Shown here in pieces: positions 13,291 to 22,800 of a stretch of DNA of 36,628 bases (positions are counted from its first letter, which is position 1; every line of letters begins with the position of its first letter). The translations under genes and the position numbers were made by a program. The notes beneath the pieces are model-generated. The model did not search any database. It was not told the origin of the DNA and saw nothing but the letters and a program-made list of their open reading frames with translations. This DNA is from an uncultured Bacteroidales bacterium (GTDB lineage Bacteria; Bacteroidota; Bacteroidia; Bacteroidales; Muribaculaceae), in NCBI GenBank assembly GCA_902792435.1, contig CADAZN010000034.1, positions 1 to 36,628 on the forward strand. The letters run 5' to 3'.

Positions 13291-15684
13291 CTAGGTTTTA
13301 CTATTAGATATTTTATTGACAAACATTTCCACGTGTACCATGCGAAACTCATAATTATATCTTTCTGAAAGAGGTTCAAGCTCTGTTTCTAGATATTCCA
13401 TTGATGGAGTTCCCAATAATGTAAACAGTTTTCTTGTGTCATTTATTATTTTTTCACCTACTGTCTGTTTATAATATCGATCGGCAGTTTTAAAGAAGAG
13501 AGTGCCATAAAGCACAGCATATTTAACGGCTCGTTGTGTTATTTTGGAAAACTGGCTCATTGCTGGCACTTTAGAGTTCTCACAGAATTTGACAAATTTC
13601 TCAAATACTTTATAACCCTCATTAAGAATACTGTCATCAAGACTATCATATAGCTGTTTCTGCCGTGAGCTTATAATTATATTATCCATGCCTTCAAGAT
13701 GATAGTTCCATCTATTGAGAACACATATCTCCAAAGCTGCGAAAATTGAAATTGAGAAGCAATTTAGGTCATCAGCTGTCAGTAAGTTGTTTTTATATTG
13801 TTCTTGCTGCGTTATGCGTTTGTTTGCAAACGTTATATATTTATTAAGAACAGAGTCTGATGCTTTCGCTATTTTTTTTATATCATTGTTTGAAACAGTC
13901 TTTATTTGACGCTGTTGTGACTCACGAACATAACCGGTTTCAGCTTTGCCTTCTTCTTCCTCGTCCATCTGCTCTTCAAGCGAACTGTCAACCTCTCTAA
14001 TTTTACGTTTGAAACTTTCTTCAATGCATTCAATCAATCTTGTAGATTTGTCCTTGAAAAAAGAATTTTTTTTGTTTATAGAATCGTTGTCATATTCGGG
14101 GTTGTAATGAAAGTTAGGAAGAGAGTCTTCATTATCTTTTGAGCTACTTGATGAGGGTTGTACTATTTTTTGTTGGATATTGTCTTGATCAACCATTCCC
14201 AACATCAAGTCGCTAAGTATTTCGGCAACCTCCAATCCGTTATAACCGTCAGACTCGATTTGGGATATCAAACTGTTGATGTTTCGTGATTCTTTTGACG
14301 GGTTTGTAGTTTCTAAGTCTTGAGGTCTGTTTATAAACACCTTGTTAGATACTTGCTGAAAGTCACCATTTACGAGATAGCATATAGATGCCTCATCCTT
14401 GATTCTATGATTGACAATTAACCAATTAGAATTAATCTCGTTTATATCAAAGTATTCAGGTGCCTTACCGTCATCAATGGCGACATAAAGTTCTTTATTA
14501 TCTTCGACGTTCTTGCAATTCAACTTTAGGCAACCATCAAAATATTGGGATGTAATGAGTTTGTACGTATGATTTACTTTTGTAGGTTCTTGGTTTTTTT
14601 TGCTCACCTCCTTTTGAGGAACATTAATTCTATCTTTGGCATTTTTAATGCCCAAAGTGGCCAAGAAATCTTTTTCGCTAGATATATACAGTACACTCAT
14701 TTCTTCATTAATCCCGCGACTAGTATCTGCTCCAACTCCAGCGATTGTCGCATTTGCACTACCAATTAAGCAATATTGTTTGTCATTTGTTCTAAAATGG
14801 AATATCTTCGCATGGGCTAACCTTTGGTAATCCTTGAAGCATTTTTTTCCACGTGCAGTATTGTCAAAATCATAGAAATTTATTCTGTTATGCTTTTCCA
14901 TTTTACTTGGTGGCAGTTGGCAGCTATTTTGAAGTAGCACATCAATGGTGGCATCAGGACATAGAAGAGCCAATGATGTTAGCGTTGTGCCTTGTTCATC
15001 AAAGTATGGACTCACTACTGTTATAGCTTGCACGTCCCCCATAGGTACGATTTGCGAGAGCTGTTTTAGAATTCCTGACGACTCGTCATTATAGAGTAAA
15101 GCAGCATCTAGGTTATCATTAACCTTATGCACATGGTGAGGTGGCACTTGACTGTCGGCATTCAATATTGAGCAGTTTGCTGGTATCTCATGCAAGATTC
15201 TTTGCTTGTCAAAATCCGTACCTTTTTGTGCTATCGACTTTATGTATTGCCAGCATTCCTCTATGAATGGGCGTTGACTATCATTGTTCTGGTCTATCAT
15301 GAACCCTGTGAAAATCTCATGATTTTTCCCATGTCCTGCTAATGTAAGATTGCCAGACCCCAGTAACATCATAATGGCTTTTTCACCAATAAAGAAACTT
15401 ATTTTCGGATGAAAAGCCCCCTTTGCTTCAATATTTGTAATGGTATATTTCTTTCCAGCTTTCCCAATGAATGTCGGACTTACCCACTCCATGGCTTCCG
15501 ACATTTGGTTTATGTCTGCAAATACATTTATACTACAAATCTTTTTGCGATGAAGTAAGTTTAGTAGGAAGTTGTCGAAATGCACAAGATCCATTGAGAA
15601 CGTGGTCAGTATAGCCGAATGAAACATGCCATCCCTAGTCACAACTGGAATGTCAAAAAATATGCCGCGTTCATTCTTATCCAT
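13291..15684 (-). CDS. Phospholipase-D-superfamily protein, probable nuclease, of a two-gene module
   Basis: The protein has 797 residues. Two PLD catalytic half-sites are visible: H92-P-K94 with GSGN (109-112), and H291-A-K293 with GSAN (308-311). In both, the Asp of the classical HxKx4D motif is replaced (Ile and Arg), as happens in PLD-type nucleases. The PLD part spans about residues 20-340. The rest contains beta-rich segments, a charged linker with an EEQMDEEEE acidic run, and an all-helical C-terminal region with no recognised family. The open frame extends three codons upstream to a TTG, but ATG 15684 overlaps the upstream gene's TAA by 8 bp, indicating translational coupling. PLD enzymes in such pairs are often DNA-cleaving effectors (family knowledge). 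A role in phage defence is inference. AT-rich compared with neighbours, suggesting transfer. Confidence 0.8.
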   Translation of the reverse strand: MDKNERGIFFDIPVVTRDGMFHSAILTTFSMDLVHFDNFLLNLLHRKKICSINVFADINQMSEAMEWVSPTFIGKAGKKYTITNIEAKGAFHPKISFFIGEKAIMMLLGSGNLTLAGHGKNHEIFTGFMIDQNNDSQRPFIEECWQYIKSIAQKGTDFDKQRILHEIPANCSILNADSQVPPHHVHKVNDNLDAALLYNDESSGILKQLSQIVPMGDVQAITVVSPYFDEQGTTLTSLALLCPDATIDVLLQNSCQLPPSKMEKHNRINFYDFDNTARGKKCFKDYQRLAHAKIFHFRTNDKQYCLIGSANATIAGVGADTSRGINEEMSVLYISSEKDFLATLGIKNAKDRINVPQKEVSKKNQEPTKVNHTYKLITSQYFDGCLKLNCKNVEDNKELYVAIDDGKAPEYFDINEINSNWLIVNHRIKDEASICYLVNGDFQQVSNKVFINRPQDLETTNPSKESRNINSLISQIESDGYNGLEVAEILSDLMLGMVDQDNIQQKIVQPSSSSSKDNEDSLPNFHYNPEYDNDSINKKNSFFKDKSTRLIECIEESFKRKIREVDSSLEEQMDEEEEGKAETGYVRESQQRQIKTVSNNDIKKIAKASDSVLNKYITFANKRITQQEQYKNNLLTADDLNCFSISIFAALEICVLNRWNYHLEGMDNIIISSRQKQLYDSLDDSILNEGYKVFEKFVKFCENSKVPAMSQFSKITQRAVKYAVLYGTLFFKTADRYYKQTVGEKIINDTRKLFTLLGTPSMEYLETELEPLSERYNYEFRMVHVEMFVNKISNSKT

Positions 15685-17188
15685 AGTTCTCAATAAAATT
15701 TTTTGCCAAATCAGTCAATTGATTGTCACGACCAATGTATTTCAAGTCTTGTAGGAAGTTAAAAAGCGAGTTTATTCTTGGTGTTGTTTCGCTTGGATAA
15801 CGCATTTCAATCAAATAGACCCTGCCGTCCTCATTAATGAATTTACGTAGGTCGGCATTGTTGTTTCCTGTTTTTCTTATAGCCACAAAAGTATGCTGAT
15901 TCATGATGTCAGACAATAGTACATTGAGATAGTTCTCAAGATTGTAGTCAAGATAACATCCGACATAGTCTTTTTCTATAGATTTTCCGAATATTCCACG
16001 TTGTTTAAAAAGGTAATTATTATCTTCAAAACGATCAATATCGTCTTTATTCTTCTCATATTCTCTGTAAAGTCGAAGTAGCAGCTTTATTGCAAGTACA
16101 CTGCCTTCTAGATAATCCCGCTTTTTGATGAGAATTTTCAGTTTGTCGAAAGCGTCGGAAATGTCTAATTCTACAGAATCTTTAAGAGCTAAAATGTTGT
16201 CGCTGCTGTCCCAGTCTGTAAACTTTAAAAATATAGACTGCTTTATGTTATGCAATAATGTGGAAACAGGCGGATTATTAAGGTTGTCAATCTCGCTTAA
16301 AATAAGACTGAATATTGTTTCTATGCAATAATGCATCACTTCACACAAGTAGTAGAAATACCAGCCGAAAGAAGCATTTATGTTTTTATTGACATTGTTA
16401 AATCTATGTTTTACAAAATCGTTAAGAGGTACACCACTTTCAATGTCTTTTAACAGAAGAAATGTCGTCTCACGTCTTAAAGATGATTCGTTATAGTCGG
16501 GATTTACTAAGAAATCTTTTAGAGTATTCCACTCTGAGGAGCCTACAATTATTTGATCAAGCATTAGTGGCTTGAACTCTTGAATTTGTTTCTCTTGCAA
16601 CACACCACTAAGAAGACATTGCACAAAGTCATTCCTGGTTTTTTCATCGACGCTGTCGCGCACGTCAGAAGCCAACGCTTTACCTCTATCTCTTAAATAA
16701 AACCTCCTATCTTGTTCAAATTTAACAAGCCTATAAAAGATTAGTGAGCCAAGATAATATTGGCCGAATGCTCCAGTCTTTAAACTCCAATAACGCTTTT
16801 CTGAACCAATATCCGCTCCATCTGGAAGGAAATAAGAGCCATCTTTCAAGCGGGCGACATTATTGTTATCGACAAAATCGGTTCCAACAACCGCTCTCAC
16901 TCCTTTTCCGTTCATAAGAATCGCCATTGCTAACTCAAATCGTCGTATGAAGTTATATTGATGAACTTTCTGCGGTGTCAGTTTGTCTAAGCGGTCATAC
17001 TCGTCAAGTAGCCAGCAATACAGACTATAATAACGGATGTGCCCGGTAAGGTTGGTGAGACCAGGCAGCAACACACTGTATGTGGCCACAGAGCTGTTCT
17101 GTATCCCTAGAGGGTCACGTCCGGACTTGAAACCCTCATTCGATGCCCAGTATACATCCGTTATATTATCAATTTTATATTGAGCCAT
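15677..17188 (-). CDS. Unrecognised 503-aa partner of the PLD protein
   Basis: This is the first gene of the two-gene operon. There is no signal peptide or obvious TM helix, so it is cytosolic. The N-terminal segment DPLGIQNSSVATYSVLLPGL followed by TNLTGHIRYYSLYCWLL (about 26-62) recalls the opening motif of DUF6361-type proteins (LFPGTS...RARYF...PW), which also neighbour PLD or helicase genes in defence islands; that similarity is by eye and weak. The middle and C-terminal parts are mainly helical. No catalytic motif was found. It might recognise a target or control the PLD effector. It has its own promoter with a leader of about 158 nt, and its stop overlaps the PLD start. AT-rich. Confidence 0.7.
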   Translation of the reverse strand: MAQYKIDNITDVYWASNEGFKSGRDPLGIQNSSVATYSVLLPGLTNLTGHIRYYSLYCWLLDEYDRLDKLTPQKVHQYNFIRRFELAMAILMNGKGVRAVVGTDFVDNNNVARLKDGSYFLPDGADIGSEKRYWSLKTGAFGQYYLGSLIFYRLVKFEQDRRFYLRDRGKALASDVRDSVDEKTRNDFVQCLLSGVLQEKQIQEFKPLMLDQIIVGSSEWNTLKDFLVNPDYNESSLRRETTFLLLKDIESGVPLNDFVKHRFNNVNKNINASFGWYFYYLCEVMHYCIETIFSLILSEIDNLNNPPVSTLLHNIKQSIFLKFTDWDSSDNILALKDSVELDISDAFDKLKILIKKRDYLEGSVLAIKLLLRLYREYEKNKDDIDRFEDNNYLFKQRGIFGKSIEKDYVGCYLDYNLENYLNVLLSDIMNQHTFVAIRKTGNNNADLRKFINEDGRVYLIEMRYPSETTPRINSLFNFLQDLKYIGRDNQLTDLAKNFIENYG

Positions 17189-17345
17189 TGTTAAACTTCT
17201 TAATAAATTAACAGTGTATATAATAATTAAGTAGCGTGGTAATTATATCTTTTGCGCTTCTGACGCACCGTATTGTTATTATATAACCAACTCAATTTCT
17301 GTATTTTCAAAATTTAACTTTACTATGTTATTAACTAGACTGTGG

Positions 17346-17353
17346 CAAAGTTA
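17346..17353 (-). promoter_or_regulatory. -7 box of the PLD two-gene operon
   Basis: The minus strand reads TAACTTTG, a perfect TAnnTTTG box, 158 nt before the ATG at 17188. The 311-bp interval 17189-17499 holds only this box, an AT-rich leader with no obvious structured element, and the terminator at 17441-17468. Confidence 0.45.
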
Positions 17354-17440
17354 CAAAAAAGTTGTGTGATATTGTGGCACTGGTTTGGGCTTTTTATTAT
17401 TGAAATCCTTTTTTATTAGATACTAGCGTATTCAATACAG

Positions 17441-17468
17441 CAAGAGCTGGCGTGTGGGCCAGCTCTTG
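17441..17468 (-). terminator. Hairpin terminator of the giant-protein/LRR/methyltransferase operon
   Basis: Perfect 11-bp arms CAAGAGCTGGC (17441-17451) and GCCAGCTCTTG (17458-17468) enclose a 6-nt loop, about 30 bp past the methyltransferase stop. The T-run is weak. Confidence 0.65.
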
Positions 17469-17499
17469 TTGTGTTGTCATGTCCTAAATTGGGTTCACG

Positions 17500-18180
17500 T
17501 TATCGTTTAATGAGTTCGTAGACGATGTATGAGCTGTATTGCTTTAGGGGGGAGTTGGCGAGAGCGAAGTCGAGGGCTCTCATTGATTTGCGCAGGCCAG
17601 CGGGGAGCTTGTGAACTGGCATCATCATGATGCCACGTGTGCGGCCCATGTCAAACAATTCTGAGCTCATTTGCAGCACTTCTTCTTTTGACAAGTGGGT
17701 TCCACCATGCCATGACTCCTGCTTGTGATGCAAGAGCTGACGGCGCTGGCGTGATGGAATGTCGAAGATGAATTTCCCTCCAGATTTCAAGATGCGATGA
17801 GCCTCGGCGATGATATCCTTGATCAGAGCTGGCTCGAGATGCATCATCAGGTGAAAAGAATAGATTGTGTGGAAGGTTTCGTTGTCAAAACCAGTTTGGT
17901 CAGCCGACGCTTGGCAGAAATCGACATCAGGGTGTCGCTCCATTGCATGTTTCATCATCTCGCGGCTGGCATCAAGGGCATGGGTGGCATAGCAAGTCAA
18001 TCGGCCAGTGCCACATGCCATCTCGAGACATTTAGCATCGACGGGAAGTTTAATCAACTGGTCAAGGATGCGTCGCTCCTGATAGTCGATAAACTGCCCG
18101 TAGCTGTTGTCAAACCGGCTCTCGTCATACTGATCGGCTATGGTGTCGTAGTAATCAACAACTTTATTGTCTTCTTTCAT
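17500..18180 (-). CDS. Class I SAM-dependent methyltransferase
   Basis: The 226-residue cytosolic enzyme would transfer a methyl group from SAM. Motif I is at 51-60 (CLEMACGTGR), the acidic end of strand 2 is at D70 (THALDAS), a motif-II-like segment is ASADQTGFDNETFHTIYSFH (91-110), and post-motif HRILKSGGKFIFDIP follows (128-142). This is the Methyltransf_11/25 pattern used for small molecules; the substrate is unknown. It begins 56 bp after the LRR protein stop and no promoter lies between, so it is likely the last gene of that operon. Its link to surface proteins is unclear. Confidence 0.9.
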   Translation of the reverse strand: MKEDNKVVDYYDTIADQYDESRFDNSYGQFIDYQERRILDQLIKLPVDAKCLEMACGTGRLTCYATHALDASREMMKHAMERHPDVDFCQASADQTGFDNETFHTIYSFHLMMHLEPALIKDIIAEAHRILKSGGKFIFDIPSRQRRQLLHHKQESWHGGTHLSKEEVLQMSSELFDMGRTRGIMMMPVHKLPAGLRKSMRALDFALANSPLKQYSSYIVYELIKR

Positions 18181-18236
18181 TGATGAGGGATTGTGAACGT
18201 GATTGTGAGTGCCCTATACTGAGGACTGAAAACTGA

Positions 18237-19829
18237 TTACTGGAAACTGATAACCACCTTGCGATTGCCGTTGATGTAGATGCCTGGCACGGTGGGCTTA
18301 ACGACACCCAGGTAGCGCCCGTCAATAGTGTACCAGCCTTTATCTTTTGGGGTGAAGTCATTAATAATCTCGGTGATTGCTGTGGGAATGGGATCGTCAG
18401 GTAGCTCAAGAGGATAAACGAGGAACTGCTCGCTCACGCCGCCAGCGGTGTAAGGGGAATTTTCTACCTTAAGGTTACTTTCATCGCTTGCAACGATGCG
18501 GCGATTTATTGCATCAAAAGCATAATAGCCACAATCTTTCAACTGTGGCACTTCCACGCCCTCATAGAGGTCATAGCACACGCCGAAACCACCTTTGAGC
18601 TCCATTGTGTTGATGCCGTTGTCTTCATCGGGCTCTGGTAGGTAGAAACATTCGTCATCTTCGCAATATATAGTCCAATCCACCCTGATGAGCTCCTGTG
18701 GCTTGGGCTGGACGAGGGCATAGACTCGGCCATTGGGACTAAGTTGCGCCCTGCCCATGAACGATGCTGGGATGTAGACATTTTTCTCATAGAGGTATTG
18801 AGCGCCCGGCTCTAAAGTCGCCTCGTCGCTCACCTCTATCACTGGATTCTTCTTGTCGACAAGAGTGCCGGTTATTGTTCCGCCAGCAATCAAGCATCCT
18901 AAAAACTGGACGGGATCTTCTACATTGGTAAGCACCACCCAGTTGCTCTGGTCATACTTGTTGTCCTTCTCTTTCATCAGGCCTGTGGTGCGCATGTAGT
19001 CAATCTCGCCAGGGTAAGCACGGTCGGGGGTGAGCCAGAGGTTGTCGTCCTTGGCATAGAGACCGCCATCGACATCGACATAGACAGCGGCAAGAGCATC
19101 GCTCACGGTGTATTCACGCCCCTCGACGCCATAGTTCACTATCCACCACAGCGGGTAGCAATTATCGTCTTGCACAAGTGGAATCCACGCCACAAACTTC
19201 TCGGAGTCGACATAATCTTGCAGCATACCATCGGGAACATGGATGACGGTGTTCTGATTGGTGTTGAACTCCATGCCGCCAGCTTGTTGAGGAGCATCAT
19301 GATAAATGCCATCCCACCAGTTGAAATCGCCAAGTTGATCAACTTTGGTCATCAGGAAATACACATCGGTGACACCCGTGCATCCTGAGAAGGCGTGCGC
19401 CTGAATCTCAGTCACCGTCGAAGGTATCACCATAGTCGTGAGACTTGTACAAAAAGCGAAAGCCTCCTCCTCAATGGTCTCCAACCCCTCGGGTAGGATT
19501 GCCACTTCAATATTAGAACAACGGCAGAACGCGTTCTGCCCTATGCTGGTGATGCCTTCATCAATTGTGAGATAAACGATGTCTTGGTTGTCCTGGAATG
19601 CCTGGGCGGCGATGCCGTAAACTTGATACCCACCAACCTCACCACGGATGTGGAGCGACTGAATGGGCGTCACCTCATCCCAGCCTGTAGCCACATAGCC
19701 ATAGTCATGCGTTATGGAGTTTTCATACCACTCGTAGACCACGCCGTCAACGACAACAGGGTCGTTGGCGGCATGACCTAGAGTAGCGGTCAGCACAGTT
19801 AAGAGTGCTATTAATAAGAGTTTCTTCAT
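18237..19829 (-). CDS. Secreted BspA-like leucine-rich repeat protein
   Basis: The protein has 530 residues, with a signal peptide (1-20, ending GHA). LRR_5/BspA-type repeats lie at about 72-155 (AAQAFQDNQDIVYLTIDEGI, NAFCRCSNIEVAILPEGLE, EAFAFCTSLTTMVIPSTVTE, HAFSGCTGV). A long beta-rich region without recognised domain follows, then a C-terminal tail GWYTIDGRYLG...KPTVPGIYINGNRKVV, which resembles Bacteroidetes sorting tails. BspA-like proteins are surface adhesins in oral and gut Bacteroidales (family knowledge). Its ATG overlaps the stop of the giant protein as ATGA (19826-19829), so the two are translationally coupled. Confidence 0.88.
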   Translation of the reverse strand: MKKLLLIALLTVLTATLGHAANDPVVVDGVVYEWYENSITHDYGYVATGWDEVTPIQSLHIRGEVGGYQVYGIAAQAFQDNQDIVYLTIDEGITSIGQNAFCRCSNIEVAILPEGLETIEEEAFAFCTSLTTMVIPSTVTEIQAHAFSGCTGVTDVYFLMTKVDQLGDFNWWDGIYHDAPQQAGGMEFNTNQNTVIHVPDGMLQDYVDSEKFVAWIPLVQDDNCYPLWWIVNYGVEGREYTVSDALAAVYVDVDGGLYAKDDNLWLTPDRAYPGEIDYMRTTGLMKEKDNKYDQSNWVVLTNVEDPVQFLGCLIAGGTITGTLVDKKNPVIEVSDEATLEPGAQYLYEKNVYIPASFMGRAQLSPNGRVYALVQPKPQELIRVDWTIYCEDDECFYLPEPDEDNGINTMELKGGFGVCYDLYEGVEVPQLKDCGYYAFDAINRRIVASDESNLKVENSPYTAGGVSEQFLVYPLELPDDPIPTAITEIINDFTPKDKGWYTIDGRYLGVVKPTVPGIYINGNRKVVISFQ

Positions 19830-22800
19830 TTCTTTATAATTTGCTTAACGGCACGAGCTCCAGTGGCAGTGCGAGCCTCGACGAAGTAAACGCCATCTAT
19901 TAAGTGACTAACGCTGAAGGTAGCATCGTTATTGTCGGGAGTGAATTTATCAATCAACTTGCCGTTAATCGAGTAGATGTTCACCTCCTTGAGGATGTCG
20001 CCAGCGCGCACGTTAATCACATCGGTCACCACAGCAGGAGTGATGACAATTGACGATGAAGCTATCACATTCTCGATTGCCGAGGTGTTGTTCAGGTCAA
20101 GAATCTGTGGCTCGTCAAGATCGCCATAAATCCAGTCGCTGAGCCATTGTAGCTGCTCGCTGAACCACCGTTCCTCGCCATTGTAGATGGTGGCGAAGCG
20201 CACGGTCTTGCCTGCCTCGTCGGCATTGCCTGCCACGGTGAGCAGGTAGTAGCCGTCTTCGGTGGCTGTTGTAACGCCACGGCACTCTCCATCGACAAAT
20301 GCCGCCAGGCACAGGTCATTGACCTCGACGTCATCCTTGACGATGCGTGCCACGATGTTCATGTTGTCACTGAACTCGTGATGGTCAACTGGAGTGAATG
20401 GCAGGTTGCGTGGCGCATTCATCATCACAGCTGGTGCCTGATAGGTAGTGGCATCGATGGTGGGATAAACGAAAACCAAAGGTTCGCTGTTGCATGACTT
20501 GTAGTAATAACCCATGCCGGGAATGATGGCTGTGAGGTCGCCCTCCCACTTGTAGCCATCGTAGAACGCCACTTGAGTCTTGCTCTTGACAATGTCGCCA
20601 CGGGTAGGCTGCAGGTCGGCAAAGGCCTCATTCAGGCTCAAATTGTAAATCGACAACGGTCCAATCCAGTTCCATCCAGGGTAGATGGCTTGAGTGGTAG
20701 TGCGGGTGTCGATCATGGTGCCGCTGATGCTGTGGTTGATATCGTTCTTGACCTTGAGCTTGTAGAGGTTACCTATGGCGAGCGTGTCGAGACCAGTAGA
20801 GGTCCACTTGGTGCCGCTGTTCATGGCAAATCCTTCCTTGCCCTTGATGGTGTTGAACACCTTGGCATGTCCAAATAGGCTCTCGAGGTCGGCCTTGCCA
20901 GGCTCGGGCTGAACGTAGAGCGAAATCCAGTTCCAGCCGCTGGCGAGGTTGCATTGCTGCTCAATCAAGTCACTAGGCTGCCAAACCACAGGGTTGTCGT
21001 AATCACCAACCAAGCCGTTGGGCAGGTAGGTGGGGCTCAGCGTCTCGCCATTGAGCTTGGTCTTCACATTGCCGAGCACCACGCCCTTCTCGGCATCATA
21101 GATGCGGAAGGTGATGGGCTTGGTAGCGGTGATATCCTCAAGTCCATAGATGGTCATGCTCACGAAGTAAGCATCACGGCTGGTGACGAGCTTGGGCGAT
21201 GCCACACCGCAGCAAGTGTTATCGACAAATGCCGCTATCTTGGTGTTAGTGTTGGTGCATATTTTGTCGTCGAGATAGATTTGGCCTATCATGTTCATGG
21301 AGCTCTCATATTCATCGGGATTGACAGTCCAGTTAGGCTCATTGCCACGCACTGTCACATTAAACAGCAGCGGTGCGCAGATGTCACCATCGTTAACAGC
21401 ATAGGCATATACCAGATGTGTGCCCACAGGAGCATCGGCCCCAATGGTGAACTGCACTGGTATTGTCTCATCAATAGCAAGCACACCACTGGTTTCAGAT
21501 GGTTGAATCCATGTGGGCAAGCCAGTGATGCTGAACTTGCCATTCTCACGGCCCTTGTTGTGAAGTGTTGCCTGAGCTGTGAATTCACTCAAGCGATCTT
21601 TATCAACCACGATACTCTCCTGGTTCCACTCAAGGGTGTTGTAATCGACCACAGCACTCCAAGTGATGGGCTCGGAAAGGTTGTCGTACATGTCGCGCAC
21701 GTTCTTGACAACGAAGGTGAGCAGGTTGCCCTGCATGCGCGACGGCAAGGTGAGCAAGTTGATGTATATCTCGTTGTTAGATGCCGTGTAATCAAAGTCA
21801 AGGTTCTGCTTGAGCGGCGACGTGCGCAATGCAGGAGCGGTAATGGCTTGAGTAACGCCATCGCCCAGTGCGTGAGTGATACCCATCTGCGAGGCATTAG
21901 GAGCGCTGTTTTCGAGGCTGAACTCAGTGACGATGTTGCCGTTGGCATCAAGTGCGCTGTGCTCCATGGGGTAGTAGGCTATGAGTCCAGTAACCTGTGC
22001 AGTATCAACCTGATTGTAGCGATTGGCAATTACCGAGGTTCCGTCGCATGCCACGTTCCACACCCTAATCTCGTCGATGTCGCCAGTGAAGTGGTAGCTC
22101 TCCTCGATAAATTGGTCGTTATCGGGATTGCGCTTCAAAATACCTCCCACATAGAGGTAATCGCCCGCTGGTGCTGGCAACTGCTGCTCGGCAATGGTCT
22201 TCACGGCGCTGCCATCCACATAGACCACAGCGCTCACACCACGATGCACATTGAGCGCCAAGTGATGCCAGTTGCCGTCGTTGTAGTTCACATTGGTGAG
22301 CACAATGGGCAGACCATTGCTAATGAGCGACGAGAGAGTGTCGTTATACACATGCAGGAGCATGGAGTTGTCGTAATCGAAGCCTATCGACACGCGGTCG
22401 GTAACTGAGAGCAGCGTCGCCCTTGCATTCTTGTCCTTCTCGCCACGGAACCAAGTCTCAACAACATAGCTGTCGCTCGGACGAGGAGAAACTGAGCCAA
22501 TAGGAATCTTAATAACGCTTTCACCATCGAGATGGGCAGCGAGATTGGTGTTCTCCACGTTCCAGGTCTCGGCTGGCAAATGGATGTTGCGAGCGCGTGC
22601 ATAGTCGGTAACCACGGTGCCATGGCCCTCATTCATCTTCCAGTAACCCACCAGGCCTGGCAAGTAAGGAGCCTTGGCCTCATCCTTCTGCCCGAGCTGA
22701 GTGCGCACAGGGTTATTCTTGTTCCACAGCACGAGCTCATGCATCATGCCAGTGAAGTTGCGTCCCAGCGTCAATTGTCCGATGCCATTGTAGTCGGGAA

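Noticed and set aside
12977-13294. Rightward 105-codon frame in the gap before the PLD operon
   Set aside because: It needs a TTG start, has no promoter, and its composition looks like translated intergenic DNA; it also runs into the end of the PLD gene.
20954-22408. Long rightward open frame (484 codons) opposite the giant gene
   Set aside because: It is a shadow of the giant gene's codon pattern; the translation has no domain, signal or conserved motif, while the minus strand is clearly coding and conserved in the paralogue.
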